Shown piece after piece: positions 6,515 through 12,894 of a stretch of 12,894 bases of DNA (positions are counted from its first letter, which is position 1; each line of letters opens with the position of its first letter). Source of the DNA: Bianquea renquensis (GTDB taxonomy: Bacteria; Bacillota; Clostridia; Lachnospirales; Bianqueaceae); NCBI RefSeq assembly GCF_014384895.1, contig NZ_JACRSQ010000047.1:1-12894 (forward strand), in the 5' to 3' direction. The translations under genes and the position numbers were made by a program. Below the pieces are notes generated by a model. That model was not told where the DNA came from. It ran no database searches and worked only from the letters and a program-made list of their open reading frames with translations.

Positions 6515-6649
6515 TTCCTATAGGAAAGAGCCAGACTAGCACAAAAAAAGAGAGTGTCCCCAAAGTCATAAACTTCGCCACCCCAGTCAGACCGGAATGT
6601 CAGGCAGATGACAGACGTTTGGGAAACCCTCATTATAAAAAGGTATTTA

Positions 6650-6675
6650 GATGCGCGGCCGTTGGCTTAAGCATC
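6650..6675 (-). terminator. Weak terminator candidate after the small lipoprotein gene
   Basis: On the minus strand GATGC and GCATC (6671-6675 and 6650-6654) can pair, with an inner GCC/GGC, and a TTTTT run follows about 9 bases later. The stem is short and the T-run is displaced, so this is tentative. It is 12 bp past the lipoprotein stop codon. Confidence 0.3.
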
Positions 6676-6686
6676 CCATGTTGTCT

Positions 6687-7010
6687 TTATTTTACTTTCG
6701 TAAGCGGCACCTCCAAGCCCTCAACGGTCAGAGTCAAAGTATCGCCATCGATTTTATAGGCCATCTCTTCGCCCTCTACGACGATTTTGCCGTCCTTGAC
6801 GGTATAGTCCGCGCTAGCTTCCTCCCCACTTATATTCACCGTACAGGTCCCGTTGGACTTGAACTCATAGGTCATGACACTAACGCCCTCCAACTTGTAC
6901 TCCCACTTGCCGACGAGACTGCTGTCTCCGCCAGATTTGCTGCATGCAGCCAGTGCCAGGACCAACATAACAGAAATAAGGCACAGTCCCAGAATTTTTT
7001 TGCGTTTCAT
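6687..7010 (-). CDS. Small lipoprotein with a lipocalin-like beta domain (107 aa)
   Basis: The N-terminus is a lipoprotein signal peptide: MKRKK, a hydrophobic core, and lipobox LAAC with Cys23. After a short SKSGGDSS linker the mature part reads as alternating beta strands: LVGKWEYKLEG near 32-42, MTYEFKSNGTCTV near 46-58, and YKIDGDTLTLT near 84-94. The pattern (GKW, then a Y.F..NGT strand, then a Y.I.GD.L.L strand) is typical of the small lipocalin-like/DUF5640-type lipoproteins common in Clostridia; their role is unknown. The domain would sit outside the cell, tethered to the membrane. The ATG has an AGAGGGGG ribosome binding site. It follows the DUF3298 gene on the same strand by 92 bp and faces the repeat array; a TATAAT (7057-7062) in that gap may provide its own promoter. 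Confidence 0.85.
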   Translation of the reverse strand: MKRKKILGLCLISVMLVLALAACSKSGGDSSLVGKWEYKLEGVSVMTYEFKSNGTCTVNISGEEASADYTVKDGKIVVEGEEMAYKIDGDTLTLTVEGLEVPLTKVK

Positions 7011-7056
7011 TCTAAATCCCCCTCTTGATACTATAAAATTCTATTACCAGTTCACT

Positions 7057-7062
7057 ATTATA
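7057..7062 (-). promoter_or_regulatory. Possible -10 element for the small lipoprotein gene
   Basis: A perfect TATAAT on the minus strand lies in an AT-rich gap about 50 bp before the lipoprotein start. No good -35 hexamer is seen at 17 bp spacing, so this is only a candidate. Confidence 0.25.
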
Positions 7063-7102
7063 CTATATAGGAAAGAGATTTGCACGGCTTTTTATAAATT
7101 TT

Positions 7103-7774
7103 CTAAAAAAATATTTGACAATCCAGAGCTTCAACGCCAGGATATGGAATTGGAAATTCTCGAATCCCCCCTGAGTAGGGAGCAATGTCGTATTGCTGAT
7201 AGTAGATGGTGAATCCACCTGGAATACAGTAAAAGTTTTCCGCGCGGAAAGTATTGACCATATTGGCGAGGGGATCTTCAAAATACTGCTCGGGGTCTCT
7301 CTTGATCTGACTGGCGATCTCCGCAAAAATATAGGACATGTAGTCAAACCCGACAGGAAAAAGCTCGCTGAGAGCAAGTCTCCGGCACTGAGGAAGGCAC
7401 CAGGTCTCAGAACGCCGGATGGTGGCGCCGTGAGCCCCTCCCGTGTACTCATATCGGTCAGTGAAGAGGCTCAGCAGCGGAAAAGAGTTGAGCGTGATTT
7501 GATATCGAGAGTCAGCTTCATAGGCATTGACCGGGCTATCGCCCGGGCTGTCTTGATAGCGCACCGCCGCCTGGTGAAATAGGTCGCGCTGGAGATATTC
7601 CTGGTATAGAAAAGCGTCCGTTTCATAAAAGCGGTTTATACACGCGCTCGACGCTGGATACTCAGAAGAGCGGGCATTGGGATACTGGATTTTGTACAGG
7701 AGAAGTACCACTTCATCGAATTGGACAGTAGAATCCACGAGAATTGTCCGGATTGTAGTCATGGGTTCCTTCAA
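7103..7774 (-). CDS. DUF3298 (RsiV/PdaC-like) domain protein
   Basis: The C-terminal two thirds match the DUF3298 domain of RsiV-type proteins: RYEYTGGAHG at 107-116, a following WCLPQCRRLALSELF segment, and FYCIPGGFTIYYQQYDIAPY near 181-200 before the final strand. The first 100 residues correspond to the DUF4163-like half that normally precedes it. In RsiV this fold binds lysozyme; in other proteins its ligand is unknown. Unlike RsiV, this copy shows no membrane segment or signal peptide, so it may be cytoplasmic or a truncated descendant. The start shown is TTG, supported by AAAGGGGTGATC six bases upstream; an ATG four codons in (7760-7762, after AAGGA) is the alternative. It is divergent from the hydrolase operon and upstream of the small lipoprotein. 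Confidence 0.85.
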   Translation of the reverse strand: MKEPMTTIRTILVDSTVQFDEVVLLLYKIQYPNARSSEYPASSACINRFYETDAFLYQEYLQRDLFHQAAVRYQDSPGDSPVNAYEADSRYQITLNSFPLLSLFTDRYEYTGGAHGATIRRSETWCLPQCRRLALSELFPVGFDYMSYIFAEIASQIKRDPEQYFEDPLANMVNTFRAENFYCIPGGFTIYYQQYDIAPYSGGIREFPIPYPGVEALDCQIFF

Positions 7775-7864
7775 TATTGATCACCCCTTTACACCCTATG
7801 CAGCGATCTGGAAAATATACCCATAATGGAGCCGAAGTGAAAGTGAGAATCAGGGGAAACAGTC

Positions 7865-7893
7865 TTGCGGCACGGGCAAAAATGCGGTATACT
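7865..7893 (+). promoter_or_regulatory. Promoter of the hydrolase, alkyltransferase and kinase operon
   Basis: TTGCGG (7865-7870) and TATACT (7888-7893) are separated by the ideal 17 bp. The start would fall near 7900, leaving a short leader with AAAGGAGG (7906-7913) eight bases before the ATG. Confidence 0.55.
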
Positions 7894-7921
7894 GGTTAAA
7901 TAGACAAAGGAGGATCACGAG

Positions 7922-8779
7922 ATGAGTACTTTACACTATCAAGGACAATCTGTCGCGGTATTTGACTGCCACGTCCATACAGATAAAGCAGCATTAGACT
8001 CAGGGGAGCTCTGCCGCAGGTCGAGGGAGAGCAGCGTAAAAAATTTGATTGTGATGTCCATCGCACCTTCGTGCTTTTCCATTTGGAAGGACCGGCCCTA
8101 TAGCAATGAGGAGCGGTTAGAACTGGTGTTGCGCCAGTGCGAGGACATGCCAATGCTACACCCCGTATACTGGATCGACCCGACGGAGGAGGATGCTCCG
8201 CGTCAGGTGGAGCTGGCCGCTGCCGCCGGAGTTGTTGGATTCAAGGTTATCTGTGGAAATCATTATCCAGGTGATCCCAGGGCGATGAAGACATACGAGC
8301 GAATGGCCCAGGTTCATAAATCCGTTTTATTTCATTCCGGTATTTTGTGGGATGGAAAAAGTTCGTCTCGCTATAATCGGCCTTCCGAGTTCGAGGACTT
8401 GCTCCCCATCGCAGGACTTACGTTTGCGCTTGCCCATATTTCTTGGCCGTGGACAGATGAATGCATTGCTGTGTTCGGAAAATATGAGGATGCCCGCCGT
8501 CACTATGGGGATGCGTGTGCGCGAATGTATGTCGATATCACACCTGGGACGCCGCCTCTATACCGTAAGGAAGCGTTATACCGGCTGTTTAAGACAGGAT
8601 ATCAGGTGGAAGATTCTATATTGTTTGGAAGTGATAGCTTTCTGGATCGATATGACGCGGCGGCGGTAGAAAAGCAAGTTTCCGTTGACCTTGCGCATTT
8701 CGCTGATATGGAGTTGCCGTTTCGAGTTGTGGATAAGGTATTCCAGGGGAATGTAAAAAATTTTTACGGGATTCGATGA
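7922..8779 (+). CDS. Metal-dependent hydrolase of the amidohydrolase-2 (TIM-barrel) family
   Basis: Predicted cytoplasmic hydrolase of 285 residues. Metal-site signatures appear in the expected order: HxH in FDCHVHTD (His17, His19), Lys108 in VGFKV, His138 in LFHSG, His172 in LAHISWPW, and Asp238 in ILFGSDS, followed by the C-terminal GNVKNFYG typical of the family. These are the ligands and acid/base of the amidohydrolase superfamily; members hydrolyse or decarboxylate varied small molecules, so the substrate is not predictable. The start has a strong AAAGGAGG site and a promoter just upstream. It leads an apparent operon with an alkyltransferase (50 bp gap) and a sensor kinase. One speculative link is that it acts on a product of the imported sugar. 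Confidence 0.88.
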   Translation: MSTLHYQGQSVAVFDCHVHTDKAALDSGELCRRSRESSVKNLIVMSIAPSCFSIWKDRPYSNEERLELVLRQCEDMPMLHPVYWIDPTEEDAPRQVELAAAAGVVGFKVICGNHYPGDPRAMKTYERMAQVHKSVLFHSGILWDGKSSSRYNRPSEFEDLLPIAGLTFALAHISWPWTDECIAVFGKYEDARRHYGDACARMYVDITPGTPPLYRKEALYRLFKTGYQVEDSILFGSDSFLDRYDAAAVEKQVSVDLAHFADMELPFRVVDKVFQGNVKNFYGIR

Positions 8780-8829
8780 TCCCATAAAAAACAGCCGGCG
8801 GGACATAGAAACAGATAGGAGTTGATTCA

Positions 8830-9330
8830 ATGGAAACCACATCGTTCTGCGGAACGCCAGTGGGCAGAATCGGGATCACAGATGACGGAAGAGCAGTGAC
8901 GCGAGTGTTTTTTTCAAGCCAAATGGAGGAAGGGGTGGAATCTGCACTTGCCAGGAAAACCTATGATCAGCTTATGGAATATTTTGAAGGGAGACGCAGG
9001 GCCTTTACAATTCCTCTCGACCCAAAGGGCACGGTATTTCAGCGCCGGGTGTGGAAGGCACTGGGGGAGATTCCCTATGGTGAAACACGCAGTTATAAAC
9101 AGATCGCAGAGCAGATTGGACATCCAAAAGCCTACCGGGCCGTGGGGCTGGCAAACAATCGGAATCCGATTGCGATTCTCATCCCGTGTCACCGAGTGAT
9201 CGGAAGCAATGGGACACTGGTTGGCTATGCTGGCGGATTGTCTGTAAAAGAACGTCTTTTGCAGCTAGAGGCAGGGGACAGAATGCAAGGTAAGGATGGA
9301 AAAGCGTTGCGATTTGAGGATGAAGCATGA
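8830..9330 (+). CDS. ogt: Methylated-DNA--protein-cysteine S-methyltransferase
   Basis: Suicide DNA-repair protein that moves the alkyl group from O6-alkylguanine (and O4-alkylthymine) to its own cysteine. The active site IPCHRVIG is intact with Cys120 as acceptor. The preceding helix-turn-helix region is standard: VFQRRVWKALGEIPYGETRSY (69-89), then the YRAVGLANNRNP segment with Arg103. GYAGGLSVKERLLQLE follows the active site. Residues 1-60 form the short N-terminal domain, and the 166-residue length is normal for Ogt. The ATG has a TAGGAG site at eight bases. Its stop overlaps the sensor-kinase start by four bases (ATGA), so the two are probably translationally coupled, an unusual partner for a repair gene. 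Confidence 0.95.
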   Translation: METTSFCGTPVGRIGITDDGRAVTRVFFSSQMEEGVESALARKTYDQLMEYFEGRRRAFTIPLDPKGTVFQRRVWKALGEIPYGETRSYKQIAEQIGHPKAYRAVGLANNRNPIAILIPCHRVIGSNGTLVGYAGGLSVKERLLQLEAGDRMQGKDGKALRFEDEA

Positions 9331-11132
9331 AGAAAAAACGAACGAAGCAGCGGCTGTATTTCAGCCGGATGTATTATCTCAATCTCGCGGTGTTTTGTAT
9401 TATCATCTGTATATTTGCCGGAATCGCCTCGTATTTCTCGTATAAATTTGAGATGAACCGAATCTTACAGGCAAATGGGCAGGTGCTCGAAAAAGTTTCA
9501 GATCATTATGAGGCAAAACAAAAGAATTTTTGGTCAAACTACATCCCGGTTTTAGCCAATGCAGAATACACCAAATATTTTGAAGAATTTTATTCGTCCC
9601 GAAATAACAAGGAAAACGCTTTAGCGGATCCCACTCTGCGGAAGAACCTATCGTCGGCGCTGAACACGATCGTAAAGGAGGATAGCGACATCGCCTATAT
9701 CCTCCTGAGACGAAAAGAGGATCGCGATGTAGGATATTTATATATACCGGCGGACCAGAATTTTCAGAGAGTCGGGAGTGAATTTCCCTACATGAGCCAG
9801 CTGCAATCGGAGGAAGCAGTACGGCGCATTTTTCCCGCCGCCTTCATTGAGATCAATCGATCGTCCACCCGCGTGTACGCCATCGCGGGCGGCGTGCCTA
9901 TCTACTACGAGAACCAGTCGGCGGGCGACATGCTGATCTGCTATAGTTCTGATACCCTGGACGTCATTTACCAGGACTCGACATCTGGCATGAAATCGCC
10001 TCCTGAAATCTGCATCGCCACAACAGCTGGCGATATTATCTACGATTCATCGAACCACCTATCCTATCAGAGCAATCTAAATATCCCTAAGCACGCGGCG
10101 GGCGGAATTGTAACCCTGAATGGCGAGCGGTACTATACCCAGAGCATTGTCAGCGCAGAGCGAGGGTATTCTGTCACCTATCTGACTCCCTGGGCCGGCA
10201 TCTTTCGCGCGGCCCATCAAAATACTCCGGTCATCATGGGAATCGCCATCGCGGTGACTCTGATGTTGGCCCTCTCCTACAAAATTGCAAACAATTCGAT
10301 TTTGAAAAGGGTCAAACTGATACGCAGCGGTCTGGAGGTCATAGGGCAAAATAATCTCAACTATCAGATTCCCATGGAGGATTCAAGCGATGAGTTTGGC
10401 GCGATCACCCGGTCAATTAATTCTATGTCACGCCAACTTGCGGAAACGGTAGACAAGCTGTATATCTATCAGCTTAAGCAGAAGACTGCGGAGTTAGGCG
10501 AATTGCAAGCAAAATTTAATCCCCATTTCCTGTACAACACCTTGGATGTCATCTGCGCCCACGCGTACGAAAATGATGATCAGGATGTGGCGGAGATGCT
10601 GGTGCTGCTGTCCAGGATTTTCCGAAGTTTCATCAACAATAAATCCTTCATTACCATTCAGGAAGAAATCACGTTCTGCAATATGTATCTGGAACTCTTC
10701 CGGATGCGGTATAAAGAGAATATGAATATCGAGTTTAATGTGAAAAAAGACGTGATGGCCTATGGAATCATCCGAAATCTATTACAACCTTTAATTGAGA
10801 ATTATTTTGTGCATGGTTTCAAACCCCAGGAGGAGGACAATTGGATCTTAATCTCAGCGACGCTACAGGGCCCTGAACATATTGTCCTGAGCGTTTCGGA
10901 CAATGGCTTTGGCATGTCGCCGGATCGGATGCAAAGTCTTCAGGAGATGATCGAAGATGCGGAGGGTGAGACGACAGAGAGCTACGGGCTTCGAAACCTC
11001 CATGACCGGGTGAGAATTTTTTACGGGCCAGGCTGTGGCTTTCGCATTGAGGGAAATGAACAGGGCGGTGTGACTGCATCCATCACCATTCGCAGGATGA
11101 CTTGCCAGGAGCACGAAGATAATATATCCTGA
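9327..11132 (+). CDS. YesM-type sensor histidine kinase (601 aa)
   Basis: Membrane sensor of a two-component system of the YesM/LytS class (His_kinase family PF06580). Order: basic N-terminus, transmembrane segment about 16-39, a large extracellular sensor region to about 298, second transmembrane segment about 300-318, HAMP linker to about 375, coiled coil, then the kinase. The phosphorylated histidine is His400 in FNPHFLYNTLD. The ATP-binding half shows the N box in QPLIENYFVHG (near 493) and the G box SDNGFGMS (near 525), then YGLRNLHDRV. The sensor region has no close match I can name but fits a Cache-like fold. Family members usually sense carbohydrates and work with an AraC-type regulator like the one next door, which here is encoded on the opposite strand. 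The stop lies 10 bp from the regulator's stop. Confidence 0.94.
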   Translation: MKKKRTKQRLYFSRMYYLNLAVFCIIICIFAGIASYFSYKFEMNRILQANGQVLEKVSDHYEAKQKNFWSNYIPVLANAEYTKYFEEFYSSRNNKENALADPTLRKNLSSALNTIVKEDSDIAYILLRRKEDRDVGYLYIPADQNFQRVGSEFPYMSQLQSEEAVRRIFPAAFIEINRSSTRVYAIAGGVPIYYENQSAGDMLICYSSDTLDVIYQDSTSGMKSPPEICIATTAGDIIYDSSNHLSYQSNLNIPKHAAGGIVTLNGERYYTQSIVSAERGYSVTYLTPWAGIFRAAHQNTPVIMGIAIAVTLMLALSYKIANNSILKRVKLIRSGLEVIGQNNLNYQIPMEDSSDEFGAITRSINSMSRQLAETVDKLYIYQLKQKTAELGELQAKFNPHFLYNTLDVICAHAYENDDQDVAEMLVLLSRIFRSFINNKSFITIQEEITFCNMYLELFRMRYKENMNIEFNVKKDVMAYGIIRNLLQPLIENYFVHGFKPQEEDNWILISATLQGPEHIVLSVSDNGFGMSPDRMQSLQEMIEDAEGETTESYGLRNLHDRVRIFYGPGCGFRIEGNEQGGVTASITIRRMTCQEHEDNIS

Positions 11133-11142
11133 GGAGCGAGCC

Positions 11143-12672
11143 TTAGGATTGTTTATTTAACTGCCGGTATTTTGATGGGGTCATGCCATATGACTTTTTA
11201 AAGCATTGGTTAAAATAATTTGCATCGGAGAATCCGACTTTTGAGGCGATGACGGCGATGGTCTGCCCTGTGGAGAGCAAAAGCTGTTCTGCCTGTTTGA
11301 TGCGATACAAATTCACATACTCAAAAAAATAAAGCTGGGTTTCATGTTTGAAGAGATAGCCGAGATAGGCGGCATTCACGCTGAAGATCTGCGAAATTTG
11401 TTTTAGCGATAAGGGAGATGCATAGTGGGCCTCAATATATTGCAGGGTCCGTTTTATGATGGGGCTATAATTTTGCTGTTTTTTCGTCAGATACCCTCGC
11501 GCGTGCTGTAAAATCTCGATAAGCTGCCGGCGCAGCTCCGTCTGGGTGGTGGAGGACTCCACATTGGAAAAGCTTTCTTCAATAAAGGGACGGATTTCAT
11601 CGGTGGCGGGCAGTTCCTTTTCGAGATAGCGCGAAACATTTAATAGGACCTCTGATATCAGCGCTTTCCCGGTATAAAGTGGACTTCCCGTGTGCTGCAA
11701 AAGGTCGTCCAGGAGCGCGGGAAGCATGGCGTCCGCATCTTCGTCGGATGGGGCAGACAGATAGGGAGACAGATCGATGACGGGAATTTGGGTGGCGGGC
11801 TCAGCGCCGGTTACGACGACTTGATCTGGAGCAAACAGCATGGACGATTGGGCAATTCGGTCCGCACGCTTGAAGCTCACGGGGAGATCGGAATTTTGGC
11901 TGACCACGGATCCGATGGCAATAAACACGGACGGAGGGGAGTTGACAGGGAACAGGGAGAACAAAAGCTTCTGCACGGTTTCGACGTTGATGTCCTGATC
12001 TCCTAGAATAAAGATGTGGTGATTTGGGAGCTCCATCATCTCATAGACTTCATCAAAAGACTCTTGCAAAAGCTTGGCGATTTTTTGTACCGATTTGGAG
12101 AAAGAAGAACTTCTGTTTAAGGGCTTCACGATCAGTGTACAATAGTAATGACAGAATACGTTGATGTCGGCCATTTTGGCGTGTTCGCTCAACTCATAGC
12201 CTGAGAGCTCACCATAAAGCCATCGGCCTAGAACATTATGGCGGTACGTCTCAGAATCAGGAATCGTTCCCATTGCGGCGACGGTGTCTTCTTGGCTTCG
12301 CGTCAGATTTTCTAAGGAGGTAGTCAGGGAGGAAGCGAGCTCCGCATTGTTGATTGGCTTAAGTAGGTAGTTGTCGGCTCCAAGGCGAAGGGCGTCCCGG
12401 ACGTAAGCAAAGTCATCGAACGCGGTGAGCAGAATACAGCGGACTCGGCTATAAAGGCGGCGAACATTGCGGAGAAGCGTGATGCCATCCATGCCGGGCA
12501 TCTTGATGTCCGTAATCAGGATGTCGTAAGGGTGGGTGGCCAGCATGTCCAGCGCCTGGAAACCAGAGACAGCTTTATCAACCCGTTCAAATCCAAATTC
12601 CTCCCAGGCAATGGAATGAGACAGCTTATCCAGAACAGCTGTCTCATCATCCACTAACAGTATGCTGTACAT
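11143..12672 (-). CDS. YesN-type response regulator with AraC-family DNA-binding domain (509 aa)
   Basis: Receiver domain at about 1-120: acidic pair Asp8/Asp9 in LLVDDE, phospho-acceptor Asp55 in ILITDIKMPGMDG, the Thr of LLTAFDD, and Lys104 in NYLLKPI. A long middle region (about 125-400) has no named fold. Residues about 405-505 are a two-helix-turn-helix AraC domain, including LSLKQISQIFSVNAAYLGYL and the signature GFSDANYFNQCFKKSYGMTP. It should bind DNA as a transcription activator when phosphorylated by the convergent kinase; the upstream sugar importer is a plausible target (inference). The ATG has a GGAGG site seven bases away and a strong promoter. Its orientation, tail-to-tail with its kinase, is unusual, as these genes are normally co-transcribed. 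Confidence 0.95.
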   Translation of the reverse strand: MYSILLVDDETAVLDKLSHSIAWEEFGFERVDKAVSGFQALDMLATHPYDILITDIKMPGMDGITLLRNVRRLYSRVRCILLTAFDDFAYVRDALRLGADNYLLKPINNAELASSLTTSLENLTRSQEDTVAAMGTIPDSETYRHNVLGRWLYGELSGYELSEHAKMADINVFCHYYCTLIVKPLNRSSSFSKSVQKIAKLLQESFDEVYEMMELPNHHIFILGDQDINVETVQKLLFSLFPVNSPPSVFIAIGSVVSQNSDLPVSFKRADRIAQSSMLFAPDQVVVTGAEPATQIPVIDLSPYLSAPSDEDADAMLPALLDDLLQHTGSPLYTGKALISEVLLNVSRYLEKELPATDEIRPFIEESFSNVESSTTQTELRRQLIEILQHARGYLTKKQQNYSPIIKRTLQYIEAHYASPLSLKQISQIFSVNAAYLGYLFKHETQLYFFEYVNLYRIKQAEQLLLSTGQTIAVIASKVGFSDANYFNQCFKKSYGMTPSKYRQLNKQS

Positions 12673-12717
12673 AAAGGAACCTCCATTTTCGTATTCAATT
12701 GGCGATATTCACAATAA

Positions 12718-12746
12718 ATGGTAACATATTTAAATAGAATTGTCAA
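12718..12746 (-). promoter_or_regulatory. Strong promoter of the response-regulator gene
   Basis: On the minus strand a perfect TTGACA (12741-12746) is followed after exactly 17 bp by TACCAT (12718-12723), with TG one base before the -10 (extended -10). The predicted start lies about 40 bp before the ATG. The good match suggests steady expression separate from the kinase operon. Confidence 0.6.
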
Positions 12747-12782
12747 TAACGCCTCTATATTGGAACCCTATGTGCTGTAGCG

Positions 12783-12812
12783 TTACAATAGATGTGAGAC
12801 CAAGGGTATAGA
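12783..12812 (+). promoter_or_regulatory. Possible promoter for the right-edge gene
   Basis: TTACAA (12783-12788) and TATAGA (12807-12812) are separated by 18 bp and would drive transcription through the leader hairpin toward the ATG at 12880. The match is moderate. Confidence 0.35.
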
Positions 12813-12816
12813 AAAA

Positions 12817-12879
12817 GGCGATAGAGTTTGTTAGAATAGAGTCACCACAACAACACCCTAACGAAAGGTCTCAATCGCC
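12817..12879 (+). promoter_or_regulatory. Large imperfect leader hairpin before the right-edge ORF
   Basis: GGCGATAGAG then TTTGTTAG (from 12817 to 12833) is complementary, with one mismatch and small bulges, to CTAACGAAA then CTCAATCGCC (12858-12879). The 3' arm covers the candidate ribosome binding site AAAGG and ends right at the ATG, so the fold could hold back translation. Such leader stems that block read-in translation are known from several transposase genes. Confidence 0.4.
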
Positions 12880-12894
12880 ATGGACATTGTAGCA
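12880..12894 (+). CDS. Start of a gene cut off by the window edge, possibly a transposase
   Basis: ATG at 12880 opens a frame reading MDIVA to the window end. AAAGG (about 12864-12868) could serve as ribosome binding site. Five residues cannot identify a family. The leader hairpin over the start makes a transposase plausible, but that is inference only. Confidence 0.3.

Noticed and set aside
6448..6633. 61-codon minus-strand frame at the right flank of the array
   Set aside because: No ribosome binding site or family resemblance; it runs across the palindrome and the short direct repeat, so it is more likely chance.
9327..12672. Missing sugar ATPase nearby taken as a broken operon
   Set aside because: LplABC-type importers normally lack a local ATPase and use a shared one, so the absence is ordinary.

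Overview
The window looks like chromosomal DNA of a gut-type Firmicute, probably class Clostridia. Supporting this are the LplB/YtcP/LplA-type sugar uptake genes without their own ATPase, a YesM/YesN two-component pair, strong AGGAGG-type ribosome binding sites, and lipoproteins with Gram-positive-style lipoboxes. A genus cannot be named from the sequence alone.

Layout, left to right. Positions 1-118 are the 3' end (domains V and VI) of a group II intron whose body lies outside the window. It abuts a hairpin that ends a small minus-strand gene (157-453, possible membrane peptide). Positions 561-4458 hold a sugar ABC importer operon: promoter, two permeases, and a large lipoprotein binding protein preceded by its own hairpin. 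Positions 4459-4856 contain no gene, only three strong inverted repeats. Positions 4873-6456 hold a tandem array of about 15 GC-rich units spaced almost exactly 107 bp apart, the most unusual item here. Positions 6687-7010 (small lipoprotein) and 7103-7774 (DUF3298/RsiV-like protein) are on the minus strand. Positions 7865-11132 form a plus-strand operon: TIM-barrel metal-dependent hydrolase, O6-alkylguanine-DNA alkyltransferase, and YesM-type sensor kinase. The YesN-type response regulator (11143-12672) faces the kinase tail-to-tail. The right edge starts another gene just after a large leader hairpin, perhaps a transposase.

Working model (inference): the kinase senses an extracellular carbohydrate, the AraC-type regulator responds, and the LplB/YtcP/LplA importer is a plausible target, energised by a shared MsmX-type ATPase encoded elsewhere. 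Intron remnant, repeat array, flanking short repeats and right-edge element mark this as a region that accumulates mobile and repetitive DNA between ordinary metabolic genes.
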